The translations under genes were made by a program, and so were the position numbers. Under the pieces are notes generated by a model. That model saw only the letters and a program-made list of their open reading frames with translations, was not told where the DNA came from and did not search any database. A stretch of 64,000 nt of DNA, from the NCBI RefSeq assembly GCF_001648555.1, contig NZ_LQXM01000029.1, positions 496,001-560,000 of the forward strand, read 5' to 3'. Shown here in pieces: positions 54,831 through 64,000 of the stretch (the stretch's first letter is position 1; each line of letters opens with the position of its first letter). The stretch comes from Rossellomorea aquimaris TF-12 (GTDB lineage Bacteria; Bacillota; Bacilli; Bacillales; Bacillaceae_B).

Positions 54831-57800
54831 CTAGAATAAGGAAAGTTGATTCTTATCTGGTAATGCTTCAAGGCAGCCATGATTATCAAGATACTCAATA
54901 ATCGTTTTGGAGACACGACCTCTTTGTTGAAGGTCCTCCTTTGAGAGGAACTCTCCTTGTTCTCTCGCCTTACAGATATTAATTGCCGCATTCGTCCCTA
55001 ATCCAGGGATAGAATTGAATGGTGGAATTAATGATTCCCCATCTATGATAAACTCTGAAGCATGAGATCGATAGAGATCTACTTTTTGAAATTTGTATCC
55101 TCTTTCACACATTTCTAAAGCTAATTCTAAAACAGTTAACGTGTTCTTTTCTTTCGGGGAAGCATCCAGCCCTTTGCCATTGATTTCTTCAATTTTCGCT
55201 CTGACAGCTTGTGAGCCCCTGACCATCGCTTCAATATCAAAATCCTCTGCACGTACGGTGAAATACGCAGCATAATATAGAAGTGCATGGTGAACTTTAA
55301 AATACGCTATTCGAACTGCCATCAATACATAAGCAGCAGCATGGGCTTTAGGGAACATGTATTTGATTTTCAAGCAAGAGTCGATATACCAGTCTGGTAC
55401 ACCATTCTTTTTCATTTCTTCTACCCATTCATCCTGAAGTCCTTTCCCTTTACGAACAAACTCCATTATTTTGAATGCCAAAGAAGGTTCAAGACCTTGG
55501 TATATGAGGTAGACCATAATATCATCACGACAACCGATTACTTCACTTAAATTACACGTATTATTATGAATAAGCTCTTGAGCATTCCCAAGCCATACAT
55601 CTGTACCGTGTGACAGACCGGAGATTTGAACGAGTTCTGAAAACGTTGTCGGTTTGGTATCTTCTAACATTTGACGAACAAATCTCGTTCCAAATTCAGG
55701 TATTCCTAATGTCCCGGTTTTACACATGATCTGATCTTCGGTTACACCAAGAGATTCAGTGCCACTGAAGATTTTCATCACTTCAGGATCATCTGTCGGT
55801 ATCGTTTTAGGATCGACTCCTGACAAATCTTGAAGCATTCGAATGACTGTTGGATCATCGTGCCCTAATATATCAAGCTTTAATAAGTTATCATGAATCG
55901 AGTGAAAGTCGAAATGAGTCGTCTTCCATTCTGAGCTAGAATCATCGGCAGGAAATTGAATAGGTGAAAAATCATAAATATCCATATAGTCCGGGACAAC
56001 AATGATTCCCCCAGGGTGCTGACCTGTTGTCCTTTTCACACCTGTACATCCACTAACCAATCGATCGACTTCCGCACCTCGGATTTGTAATTGATGATCA
56101 TTTGCATATCCTTTTACATAACCATAGGCTGTTTTCTCTGCAACAGTACCAATTGTTCCTGCTCGATATACATTATCCTCTCCAAATAATACTTTCGTAT
56201 AATTGTGGGCATTTGGTTGATATTCCCCTGAGAAGTTTAAATCGATATCAGGAACTTTGTCTCCTTTAAAGCCAAGGAAGGTTTCAAATGGAATGTCATG
56301 TCCGTCTTTTCGATATGGCTGACTGCAATCAGGACAATCTTTATTTGGCAAGTCGAAACCAGATCCTACTGAACCATCGTCAAAGAACTCTGATTTTTTG
56401 CAGGCAGGACAAACATAATGAGGCGGCAAAGGATTTACTTCCGTTATTTCAGTCATGGTGGCAACAAAAGAAGATCCAACAGACCCACGGGATCCTACAA
56501 GGTATCCATCATCCAAAGACTTTTTCACCAGTTTATGGGAAATCAGATAAATGACTGCAAAACCGTGACCAATGATACTTTTTAATTCTTTTTCCAGTCT
56601 TGCTTCAACAATTTCCGGCAGGTCATCTCCATAAATACTCTTTGCCATCTCATAGCTCATTCTCCGCATCTCTTCATCAGCGCCCTCGATTTTAGGAGTA
56701 TATAAATCATCCCTAATTGGCTTAATGACATCAATCAAATCAGCTATTTTATTGGTATTTTCCACGACGATTTCTTTTGCCGTCTCTTTTCCTAAAAATG
56801 AGAAAGCATCTAACATTTCATTTGTCGTTCGAAAATGAACATCTGGGTGCTCATGTCTATTTAAAGGATTGGCCCCACCTTGAGAGCTAACTAATATTTT
56901 ACGATAGATTTTATCCGTTTCATTTAGGTAATGAACGTTACCGGTAGCAACAACAGGTTTGTTTATTTCCTTGCCAAGCTCAACAATATTTTGAATGATA
57001 TCTTCTAAGTTTCGATCATTCTGGACGAGGTCAAGCTCTATTAAGTGTTGATATACCGCTTTGGGATGTACTTCTAAATAATCATAAAATTGAGCAATGC
57101 CCTCAACTTCTGCTTTTCCTTTTTGCATCATTCCTTCAAATACTTCACCTTTATCACATCCTGAACCAACAAGAATTCCTGATCTATATTTTTGAAGTTG
57201 TGACCGAGGAATTCTTGGAACACGATAAAAGTAATTCATATGGGAGATAGATACTAACTTGTATAGGTTCTTTAAGCCCTCTTCATTTTGAGCAATCAAC
57301 GTACAATGATATGGTCTAGAACGCTTATAAGAATCGCCTTTCCCCATATAATCGTTGAACTGATTGTGATTAGTGATTCCTTTTTCCGTGGCATCTTTGA
57401 GCATTTTTAACAGGAGATACCCTGTTGCTTCTGCATCATAAATGGCACGGTGATGTTGGGTCAATTCAACATCGAATTTTTTGGCAAGCGTATTGAGTCG
57501 ATGATTTTTAAATTGTGGATAAAGGAGTCTGGCTAACTCTAACGTATCAATGACTGGGTTAGATGCTTTAGACAACTCAGCTTTTTTATATCCTGCATTT
57601 AAAAATCCCATATCAAAAGAAGCATTATGTGCCACTAATATATCGTTCTCAACCCACTTATAGAAATCATGTAAAACGTCATTGATTTCAGGCGCGTTTT
57701 GAACCATTTCATCTGTAATCCCTGTTAACTCGATAGTAGTAGCCGACAATGGATGGTGGGGATTAGAGAATGATTCAAAGCGGTCAATAATCTCCCCATC

Positions 57801-59150
57801 TTTAATTTTTACCGCAGCAAGCTCGATAATTGTGTCATATACAGCAGAAAGACCGGTAGTTTCTACATCAAACACAACATATGTTTCTTCTTCAAGGTTT
57901 CGGTCACTGTCGTTATAAGCAATAGGAACTCCATCATTTACTAAATTTGCTTCAACTCCATATAGAAGCTTAATATCATTCTTTTTACTTGCACTATAGG
58001 CTTCCGGAAAAGACTGAGCTACTGCATGATCTGTAATGGCTACAGCTTTGTGCCCCCATTTCTTCGCCTGAGCCACAAGGCTGCTAACTGATGAAACAGC
58101 ATCCATTTGACTCATTGGAGTGTGCATATGAAGCTCAACTCTCTTTTCATCCGACGGAGCTGTGTCTAAGCGTAAGACGGGCTTGATTTCATTTACATCA
58201 TTTGCAATCATGACTAAGTCACGGACAAAGGTATCATTTTGAATACTACCACGACAGCGAACCCACATACCTTTTTTCATACTGTTCATAATCGCTGCGT
58301 CTTCTTTATCACGGGAGAACATCTTAACTAGAATTGAGCTTGAATAATCAGTTACTTTAAAAGTTAATAACGTTCGACCACTACGTAATTCACGTGTTTC
58401 ACAGTCAAATACATATCCCTCAATGGCAATACGTCTTTCCTCGTCATAAATTTCTTCTATCTTACGGAAGTCAGCATCGTCTTTAATGGTAAGACCTAGC
58501 ATAAACGGACCACTTGGTACACCTGAGGCTTCTTCTTTCTCTGCCTTCTGCATCTCGACAAGAGCTTGTTGTGCCCTTTCTTGGTCTTCTTTTAGTTTTT
58601 CTTCAAGGAATTTTTCGTAATCACTTGTCTGCTCTTCGATTTGAGCAACTTCAGCATCTAAAATTAATCTGGGAAATCCAAAATTCTCGAATATAGAAGT
58701 AATCATATCCCCATATTTCCGCTTCAACTGAGTTGCCTCTGTATCATTTGAAGCATTGACGATGATTTTATTCCCATTTATTTTAGGTTGCTGAGTGGTA
58801 AGTAATTTTAATAGTGGTGGAGAAATACCCTGGATTTCCTTTACGCATTCAGACCAGTATTCTAAAATGTGCTTCTCTGTCACATTGGGATTTATTGCTC
58901 TCATGCTGAAACTCACGCTAGCGATATGCTTAAAAGAAGCCTGTAACTTCATAGAAAATTCAGACCATACTTTACATGGCACAAGTTCTTCAATAACAAA
59001 ATGAAAATGCCATTTTTTCTCGGCACGATATACTGTTAATTTTTCAATTTCAGCGTTGTGAAAATATTTTACAAATGCGTCCTCTGTTAACCCCAATTGT
59101 TGTAACAACAATTGAAACCTCTCTTTTTTACCGAGGGACTTTTCTTCCAT
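54831..59150 (-). CDS. polC: DNA polymerase III PolC-type subunit alpha
   Basis: Replicative polymerase of low-GC Gram-positives; 1439 residues, near the B. subtilis 1437. Order: N-terminal domain, OB fold, PHP domain ([15 protein letters not shown]), inserted 3'-5' exonuclease (VFDVETTGL near 427), second PHP part, zinc finger (CPAC, CPDC), palm with [12 protein letters not shown], and thumb to the end. ATG after GGGGGAGAAAAAGA. Follows proS; terminator at the end. Confidence 0.98.
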   Translation of the reverse strand: MEEKSLGKKERFQLLLQQLGLTEDAFVKYFHNAEIEKLTVYRAEKKWHFHFVIEELVPCKVWSEFSMKLQASFKHIASVSFSMRAINPNVTEKHILEYWSECVKEIQGISPPLLKLLTTQQPKINGNKIIVNASNDTEATQLKRKYGDMITSIFENFGFPRLILDAEVAQIEEQTSDYEKFLEEKLKEDQERAQQALVEMQKAEKEEASGVPSGPFMLGLTIKDDADFRKIEEIYDEERRIAIEGYVFDCETRELRSGRTLLTFKVTDYSSSILVKMFSRDKEDAAIMNSMKKGMWVRCRGSIQNDTFVRDLVMIANDVNEIKPVLRLDTAPSDEKRVELHMHTPMSQMDAVSSVSSLVAQAKKWGHKAVAITDHAVAQSFPEAYSASKKNDIKLLYGVEANLVNDGVPIAYNDSDRNLEEETYVVFDVETTGLSAVYDTIIELAAVKIKDGEIIDRFESFSNPHHPLSATTIELTGITDEMVQNAPEINDVLHDFYKWVENDILVAHNASFDMGFLNAGYKKAELSKASNPVIDTLELARLLYPQFKNHRLNTLAKKFDVELTQHHRAIYDAEATGYLLLKMLKDATEKGITNHNQFNDYMGKGDSYKRSRPYHCTLIAQNEEGLKNLYKLVSISHMNYFYRVPRIPRSQLQKYRSGILVGSGCDKGEVFEGMMQKGKAEVEGIAQFYDYLEVHPKAVYQHLIELDLVQNDRNLEDIIQNIVELGKEINKPVVATGNVHYLNETDKIYRKILVSSQGGANPLNRHEHPDVHFRTTNEMLDAFSFLGKETAKEIVVENTNKIADLIDVIKPIRDDLYTPKIEGADEEMRRMSYEMAKSIYGDDLPEIVEARLEKELKSIIGHGFAVIYLISHKLVKKSLDDGYLVGSRGSVGSSFVATMTEITEVNPLPPHYVCPACKKSEFFDDGSVGSGFDLPNKDCPDCSQPYRKDGHDIPFETFLGFKGDKVPDIDLNFSGEYQPNAHNYTKVLFGEDNVYRAGTIGTVAEKTAYGYVKGYANDHQLQIRGAEVDRLVSGCTGVKRTTGQHPGGIIVVPDYMDIYDFSPIQFPADDSSSEWKTTHFDFHSIHDNLLKLDILGHDDPTVIRMLQDLSGVDPKTIPTDDPEVMKIFSGTESLGVTEDQIMCKTGTLGIPEFGTRFVRQMLEDTKPTTFSELVQISGLSHGTDVWLGNAQELIHNNTCNLSEVIGCRDDIMVYLIYQGLEPSLAFKIMEFVRKGKGLQDEWVEEMKKNGVPDWYIDSCLKIKYMFPKAHAAAYVLMAVRIAYFKVHHALLYYAAYFTVRAEDFDIEAMVRGSQAVRAKIEEINGKGLDASPKEKNTLTVLELALEMCERGYKFQKVDLYRSHASEFIIDGESLIPPFNSIPGLGTNAAINICKAREQGEFLSKEDLQQRGRVSKTIIEYLDNHGCLEALPDKNQLSLF

Positions 59151-59242
59151 TCTTTTTCTCCCCCATTTCTATTTTAATTAATTCTTTTCGTTTATATTGT
59201 AGTCATCGAATAATCTATACGAAAAGAGCCTTTACAAAAGAA

Positions 59243-59290
59243 AAGGGCTGACAGCTAAGGATATTGCACCCTTATAAAGTCTAGCCCGTT
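59243..59290 (-). terminator. Terminator after proS
   Basis: GGGCTGAC and GTCTAGCCC pair with one bulge, with an inner GGATATTGCACCC region. On the minus strand TTTTCTTTTG follows. Confidence 0.7.
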
Positions 59291-59294
59291 CTAT

Positions 59295-60998
59295 TTAGGA
59301 TTGAAGCAATTCCTGAATTTTCGCCAGTAAATCATCCTTGTGTACTTCCAGCATGTCTCCAGTTTTTCTAACTTTCACTTCTACAATTCCGTCGCCGGCT
59401 TTTTTCCCAACTGTAATACGAATAGGGAGCCCAATCAAATCAGAATCAGCGAATTTTACACCTGGACGCTCAGCACGATCATCCATCAGTACATCTATAC
59501 GATTACTTTTAAATTCTTCATACAATTCGTTCGCTAGTGATGATTGAAGGTCGTCCTTCATGTTAATTGGGATCAAATGAAGGTCGTAAGGTGTTAAGTT
59601 TGTCGGCCAAACTAAACCATTTTCGTCATTAAATTGTTCCGCTACTGCCGCCAAAGTTCTTGAAACCCCAATACCATAGCACCCCATCAATATGGATTGT
59701 GCCCTTCCGTTTTCATCAAGGAAAGTACTATTCATTGCGTCTGAATATCGTGTACCTAGTTTAAATACATGACCTACTTCGATTCCTTTAGCAAAAACAA
59801 TCTTCCCTTGTCCATCCGGTGAGGCATCTCCTTCTTTTATAAAACGAAGGTCAGCATATTGAGAAACGGTAAAATCCCGTTCTGGGTTAACATTTAGGAA
59901 GTGGTACCCTTCTTCATTTGCGCCACAAACACCATTTCGAATATATTTCACAGCCTGGTCTGCAATGACTTTTACCTTTTCATCTAAAGAACAAGGACCA
60001 ATCGATCCAACTTCACAACCTAAGATTTCTTTTGTTTCTTCAGGAGAAGCAATCTCTACCACCTGTGCGTTTAACTCATTTTTTAATTTAATATCATTAA
60101 TCTCATGATCACCTCTGGATAAAACTAAGATAAATTCATCGTCGACTTTAAACAGTAGTGATTTAACACATCGTTCTTTTTCTATTTTTAGGAAGGATGC
60201 AACTTCTTCGATTGTTTTACGATCTGGTGTAGAAACCTTTTCTGTTTCTTGTAGATCTTCACTGGATTCAGTGTAACAATCAATAACCTCAGCCATTTCG
60301 ATATTCGCAGCATAATCAGATGAATCTGAATAGGCAATGGTATCTTCTCCCACCTCAGACAGAACCATAAATTCATGAGTATCTTTACCACCCATCGCTC
60401 CAGAGTCGGCAATTACCGCTCTAAAGTTTAATCCACAACGTGTAAATATATTGGAATATGCTTGAAACAATTTATCATAGGCTTCATCTAAACTTTCTTT
60501 TGAAGCATGGAAAGAATAGGCATCCTTCATGATGAACTCTCTTCCTCTAAGCAATCCGAACCGAGGACGCTTTTCATCTCTAAACTTTGTTTGGATTTGA
60601 TAAAGTGTCAAAGGCAGGCGCTTATATGACTTAACTTCATCTCTCACCAAACTTGTTATAACTTCCTCATGAGTTGCACCAAGGGCAAATTCTCGATTAT
60701 GACGATCGTTCATACGCATCAATTCTGGTCCATAAGTTCCCCAACGACCAGATTCTTTCCAAAGCTCAGATGGCTGTAATGCTGGCATTAAGAGTTCAAC
60801 TGCACCAGCTGCATCTAACTCTTCGCGAATTATATCTTCTACTTTCTTTAATACTTTCTTACCAAGTGGCAAAAAACTATAAATCCCACTGGCATTTTGT
60901 CTTATGTAGCCTGCACGAAGGAGAAGTTGATGACTTTTAACCTCCGCATCGGCAGGTGTTTCTCTTAAAGTAGGAATCATGGTATTACGTTGCTTCAT
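59295..60998 (-). CDS. proS: Proline-tRNA ligase
   Basis: Class II aminoacyl-tRNA synthetase, bacterial type, 567 residues. Motif 2 region [19 protein letters not shown] and motif 3 [14 protein letters not shown] are seen, with the editing (INS) domain between (about 230-390). ATG after AGAGGTGCTAATA. It has a 269-base leader with three hairpins, but no T-box sequence (AGGGTGGNACCGCG) was found. Confidence 0.97.
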   Translation of the reverse strand: MKQRNTMIPTLRETPADAEVKSHQLLLRAGYIRQNASGIYSFLPLGKKVLKKVEDIIREELDAAGAVELLMPALQPSELWKESGRWGTYGPELMRMNDRHNREFALGATHEEVITSLVRDEVKSYKRLPLTLYQIQTKFRDEKRPRFGLLRGREFIMKDAYSFHASKESLDEAYDKLFQAYSNIFTRCGLNFRAVIADSGAMGGKDTHEFMVLSEVGEDTIAYSDSSDYAANIEMAEVIDCYTESSEDLQETEKVSTPDRKTIEEVASFLKIEKERCVKSLLFKVDDEFILVLSRGDHEINDIKLKNELNAQVVEIASPEETKEILGCEVGSIGPCSLDEKVKVIADQAVKYIRNGVCGANEEGYHFLNVNPERDFTVSQYADLRFIKEGDASPDGQGKIVFAKGIEVGHVFKLGTRYSDAMNSTFLDENGRAQSILMGCYGIGVSRTLAAVAEQFNDENGLVWPTNLTPYDLHLIPINMKDDLQSSLANELYEEFKSNRIDVLMDDRAERPGVKFADSDLIGLPIRITVGKKAGDGIVEVKVRKTGDMLEVHKDDLLAKIQELLQS

Positions 60999-61054
60999 TT
61001 ATTAGCACCTCTGTTACTATTTAGAATTTTTTATCAATAAGTAGTTGAACAAGA

Positions 61055-61083
61055 AAAGAACGGAGTGAAGTACTCCATTCTCA
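61055..61083 (-). terminator. Terminator-like hairpin in the proS leader
   Basis: AGAACGGAGT and ACTCCATTCT pair (one G-T) around five bases. On the minus strand TTTTCTTGTTC follows. It is 57 bases before the proS start, placed like an attenuator. Confidence 0.6.
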
Positions 61084-61170
61084 TGAACGACTTCCTTAAT
61101 AAAAAGACTAGTTGATGATTATCTTTTTATCAGGTATTTTTCGTAATACTTTCTTGATCTACCCTGCTAA

Positions 61171-61196
61171 GAAAATACCGAAGAGTAGGTATTTTC
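61171..61196 (-). repeat. Hairpin in the rasP-proS gap
   Basis: GAAAATACC and GGTATTTTC pair perfectly around eight bases. There is no T tract. It lies between the two terminator-like hairpins. Confidence 0.55.
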
Positions 61197-61236
61197 CTGA
61201 ATAGTTAGATGTTTTATTACGTTTATGAATGTTTAG

Positions 61237-61258
61237 CAGAGAGTCCTTTAACTCTCTG
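61237..61258 (-). terminator. Terminator-like hairpin after rasP
   Basis: CAGAGAGT and ACTCTCTG pair perfectly around six bases directly after the rasP stop. On the minus strand CTAAACATTC follows, so termination is probably weak. Confidence 0.55.
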
Positions 61259-61267
61259 TTCATCTTT

Positions 61268-62524
61268 TTATAGAAAGAATCGTTGAATATCATTCCATGT
61301 TACAACAAGCATTAGGACCATTAGAAGAGCAAATCCGATAAAGTGGACCATCCCTTCCATTTGGCGATCAATTGGTTTCCCACGTACCGCTTCAACTGCA
61401 AAAAACATCAGCCTTCCACCATCAAGTGCTGGTATAGGGAGCAGGTTCATGATTCCTAAGTTAATACTTAAGATAGCTGCCCATCTCATCAAATAAAAGA
61501 TTCCGGATTTAGCAACTACATCCGTTGACTGGTAGATTCCTACCGGGCCTGAAAGGGCATCAATTGAAAATTCTCCAGAAACCAGTTTACCGAGGAGGAC
61601 AAAAATCATTTTTGTCCATTCGTATGTTTGTTGTCCACTATTTGTTACGACCTTTAATGGTGATTTTTCCACTGGGCTATGAACCCCTATAATACCTATT
61701 TCTTTGCCCTCTATTTCCTGAGGTTTAGGTGTTACTGGAATTTCCTCCATTGTACCATCTCGTTCGACGTTAAATCGAAGTTCATCCCCAGGATGCTTCT
61801 GAATAATGGATACAATATCTTCCCAGGTAGTTATCTCGTTACCATCAATACTTCGTACAATATCATTCTTTTGTAAGCCTGATTCTTTTGCTGCCCCATC
61901 TTCTGTTAAATTTCCAAGTACGGGATCATTTGTTGGTACCCCTTGTAAAAGACCAACCAGAACAAAAATGAAAAAAGCTAAAACAAAGTTAAACAATGGA
62001 CCAGCAAAAATGGCCAAGGCACGTTGTGGAAGAGACTTCGAAGCAAATTGACGATCCCAAGGAGCAATTTGAGTTTCTACTCCATCCTCAACAAAAACTG
62101 CTTCTTTAGAAATATCAAAGGTTTTTAGTTGTTCTTCATCTTCTTCATATCCCCGAATATAAAGTCTGTGTTCTAAATCTGCTTTTTCCACCTCTATGAC
62201 TCGAATATTCGGATAGCGATCCTTGTTATTTAAGATTATTTTTTTGATTTTTTCATTTTCACCTAACACTAATCCAACTCGATGCCCGGCTTTTAATTCA
62301 ATCATTTCAGGGTCTTCTCCTGCCATGCGAACAAAGCCTCCAAGTGGCAATAAACGTATTGTGTAGGTTGTTTCATTTTTCTTGTAAGAAAAAACTTTAG
62401 GTCCAAATCCTATTGCAAATTCTCGACATAATATCCCAGCCCGCTTTGCAAAGATTAAGTGACCTAGTTCATGAAAAAATACTAATGCTCCAAAAATAAC
62501 AATAAAGGCAATCACTGTTTGCAA
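61268..62524 (-). CDS. rasP: RIP metalloprotease RasP (RseP)
   Basis: Site-2 intramembrane protease, 418 residues. In B. subtilis RasP cuts the anti-sigma factor RsiW, FtsL and remnant signal peptides. Zinc motif HELGH (18-22) lies in the first membrane helix, a PDZ domain in the middle (TEDGAAKESGLQKNDIVRS), and NLLPIPALDGGRL in the third helix carries the third ligand. The TTG start has AAGGTGG 11 bases upstream. Follows dxr as in most Bacilli. Confidence 0.96.
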   Translation of the reverse strand: MQTVIAFIVIFGALVFFHELGHLIFAKRAGILCREFAIGFGPKVFSYKKNETTYTIRLLPLGGFVRMAGEDPEMIELKAGHRVGLVLGENEKIKKIILNNKDRYPNIRVIEVEKADLEHRLYIRGYEEDEEQLKTFDISKEAVFVEDGVETQIAPWDRQFASKSLPQRALAIFAGPLFNFVLAFFIFVLVGLLQGVPTNDPVLGNLTEDGAAKESGLQKNDIVRSIDGNEITTWEDIVSIIQKHPGDELRFNVERDGTMEEIPVTPKPQEIEGKEIGIIGVHSPVEKSPLKVVTNSGQQTYEWTKMIFVLLGKLVSGEFSIDALSGPVGIYQSTDVVAKSGIFYLMRWAAILSINLGIMNLLPIPALDGGRLMFFAVEAVRGKPIDRQMEGMVHFIGFALLMVLMLVVTWNDIQRFFL

Positions 62525-62648
62525 AATATAAAACCACCTTTTTTTAACCTGTTTCGAACAGATTTAAATAATAACGTTTTTGAAATTAAAATACTGTGCA
62601 TTATTATACTACGTCAAAAACAATCTAAACATGACCAAGCCTCACACT

Positions 62649-63794
62649 CTAAATTCCATTTGTGATTGAACTACGAGTTTGTTTATCGATCGTCAAAATG
62701 GTTTCAAGATCTGGCCTATGTATAACTTCATGAGAATTTAAGGCTTTCTCAATAACTTCTTCGATTTCAAGGAAAGCTATTTTATTATCCAAGAACAAAG
62801 CGACAGCTGCTTCATTAGCTGCATTTAAAACCGTTGTCATACTTCCTCCTATGCGACCTGCTTCATAGGCAAAATGTAAACAACGAAATCTTTCATAGTT
62901 CATTTTTTCAAAATGAAGTTGTCCAATTTCAGCTAAGTTTAATCTTTTTCCGTTAGGTCTAGGGAGTCTGTCAGGATATGTTAAGGCATATTGAATTGGC
63001 ACACGCATGTCCGGTGTTCCTAATTGTGCCATTACAGAAGAATCATGAAATTGAATCATAGAGTGGATAATACTTTCTCTATGTTGCAGAACTTCTATTT
63101 TTTCATATGGGATATCAAAAAGCCAATGAGCTTCTATCACTTCTAAACCCTTATTCATCATAGAGGCTGAATCAATAGTAATCTTTGCTCCCATAGACCA
63201 ATTAGGATGATTCAATGCTTCCTTCACTGACACTCCTACTAACTCTTCCCTTGTTCGGTCTCTGAAACTACCACCTGATGCAGTAATAATTAATTTTTCG
63301 ATATTTTTCTCCTGTTCACCTTGAAGGGCTTGGAAAATAGCTGAATGTTCACTATCTACTGGAAGTAGAGTAACCTCTTTCGATTTGGCAGCATCCATCA
63401 CAAGGTGACCAGCTGTTACAAGAGTTTCTTTATTTGCGATAGCAATCGTTTTACCTGCTTCGATTGCTTTTAATGTTGGGTATAAACCAACACTTCCGAG
63501 AACGGCATTTACAAGGATATCCGCATCTTGATGACAAGCCACTTCAACTAACCCTTCTTCTCCATATAAAACTTTCACCGAAGATGGCAATTCTCTTATA
63601 AGTTGATCTGCGTCCTTTTTCAATTGAACAGAGACAAGGCTTGGGGTAAACTCGTTAATCATTTTTCTTGCTTCTATAATATTTTTACCAACTGATAAAG
63701 CTACAAGTTTAAATTCTTCAGGATGCTCTCTCAGCACATCTAATGTTTGTATTCCTATTGAGCCAGTAGCACCCATTAAACTAATTTTTTTCAA
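62649..63794 (-). CDS. dxr: 1-deoxy-D-xylulose-5-phosphate reductoisomerase
   Basis: Second enzyme of the non-mevalonate isoprenoid pathway; 381 residues. NADPH-binding loop [14 protein letters not shown], and metal and substrate residues in [13 protein letters not shown] and [10 protein letters not shown]. The TTG at 63794 follows GGAGGAGTGCGGCG; the longer frame to 63830 overlaps this ribosome site. 36 bases after cdsA. Its product feeds undecaprenyl phosphate synthesis, which is started by uppS, usually just upstream of cdsA. Confidence 0.96.
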   Translation of the reverse strand: MKKISLMGATGSIGIQTLDVLREHPEEFKLVALSVGKNIIEARKMINEFTPSLVSVQLKKDADQLIRELPSSVKVLYGEEGLVEVACHQDADILVNAVLGSVGLYPTLKAIEAGKTIAIANKETLVTAGHLVMDAAKSKEVTLLPVDSEHSAIFQALQGEQEKNIEKLIITASGGSFRDRTREELVGVSVKEALNHPNWSMGAKITIDSASMMNKGLEVIEAHWLFDIPYEKIEVLQHRESIIHSMIQFHDSSVMAQLGTPDMRVPIQYALTYPDRLPRPNGKRLNLAEIGQLHFEKMNYERFRCLHFAYEAGRIGGSMTTVLNAANEAAVALFLDNKIAFLEIEEVIEKALNSHEVIHRPDLETILTIDKQTRSSITNGI

Positions 63795-63830
63795 ACGCCG
63801 CACTCCTCCCATTTCAAACCCTTTCACCAA

Positions 63831-64000
63831 TTATAGATTGCTAAGGAAGTGAAGAAGGGGTAAAACAAATAATAGACTGTCGAAACGATCTAATATTCCA
63901 CCGTGACCAGGTAATAAACTCCCTGAATCTTTTACTTTGTAATGTCGCTTTAATGCAGATTCAACTAAATCTCCGACTTGCCCAAAAATAGACAATATGG
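63831..64000 (-). CDS. cdsA: Phosphatidate cytidylyltransferase, C-terminal part
   Basis: The last 55 or so residues of CdsA, which makes CDP-diacylglycerol, the substrate of PgsA elsewhere in this window. The visible end reads [20 protein letters not shown], then the family signature [12 protein letters not shown], and ends LHFLSNL with TAA at 63831. The gene is cut by the window edge. Too short for the ORF list used, but the motif is unmistakable. Confidence 0.93.
   Translation of the reverse strand, partial: ILSIFGQVGDLVESALKRHYKVKDSGSLLPGHGGILDRFDSLLFVLPLLHFLSNL

Noticed and set aside
60999..61267. T-box riboswitch before proS
   Set aside because: No AGGGTGGNACCGCG-like sequence on the minus strand.

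Overview
The window is a core chromosomal segment of an endospore-forming, low-GC Firmicute of the family Bacillaceae. The evidence is the gene content (cotE, spoVS, spoVFA/spoVFB, spoIIIE, ymxH, mlpA), AT-rich intergenic DNA, strong AGGAGG ribosome sites with frequent GTG and TTG starts, and a gene order that follows Bacillus subtilis almost gene for gene. The genus cannot be fixed from the sequence. Almost every gene is on the minus strand, so biological order runs from position 64000 down to 1. Only three genes are on the plus strand: a YeiH-family membrane protein (2420), a tiny basic protein (4429) and a coiled-coil protein (6990).

Right part (64000 to about 47100) is envelope and information processing: cdsA (cut by the window edge), dxr, rasP, proS and polC, then the nusA-infB operon (rimP, nusA, rnpM, ylxQ, infB, ylxP, rbfA, truB, ribF) and rpsO. 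Middle (47100 to 30900) holds pnp, ylxY, mlpA and ymxH; the dipicolinate and aspartate-pathway block spoVFA, spoVFB, asd, dapG, dapA, which makes the lysine and cell-wall precursor dihydrodipicolinate and diverts it to the spore solute dipicolinic acid; then rnjB, tepA, ylzJ and spoIIIE.

Next (30500 to 16700) come a GntR regulator and a BMP-type nucleoside ABC importer (probably one autoregulated operon), the M16 peptidase pair ymfF/ymfH, ymfI, ymfJ, ymfK, rodZ, pgsA and cinA. The left part (16400 to 1) has recA with a LexA box, rny, ymdB, spoVS, an M19 dipeptidase, korA/korB, miaB, ricA, cotE, then yeiH and topB. The expected mutS/mutL pair does not follow cotE, so the conserved block ends there.

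No rRNA, tRNA, CRISPR array, prophage or intact insertion sequence was seen. No clearly new biological system was found. The less ordinary items are: an uncharacterised 361-residue coiled-coil gene inserted against the direction of the conserved block; a small gene whose last codons are the terminator hairpin; a dispersed intergenic repeat next to a GC-rich protein-like fragment at 20655-20792; paired inverted repeats around the GntR/BMP operon; a P-loop in YmfK; and recognisable sporulation promoters for cotE, spoVS and spoVFA. All regulatory sites were found by eye against remembered consensus sequences and are predictions.
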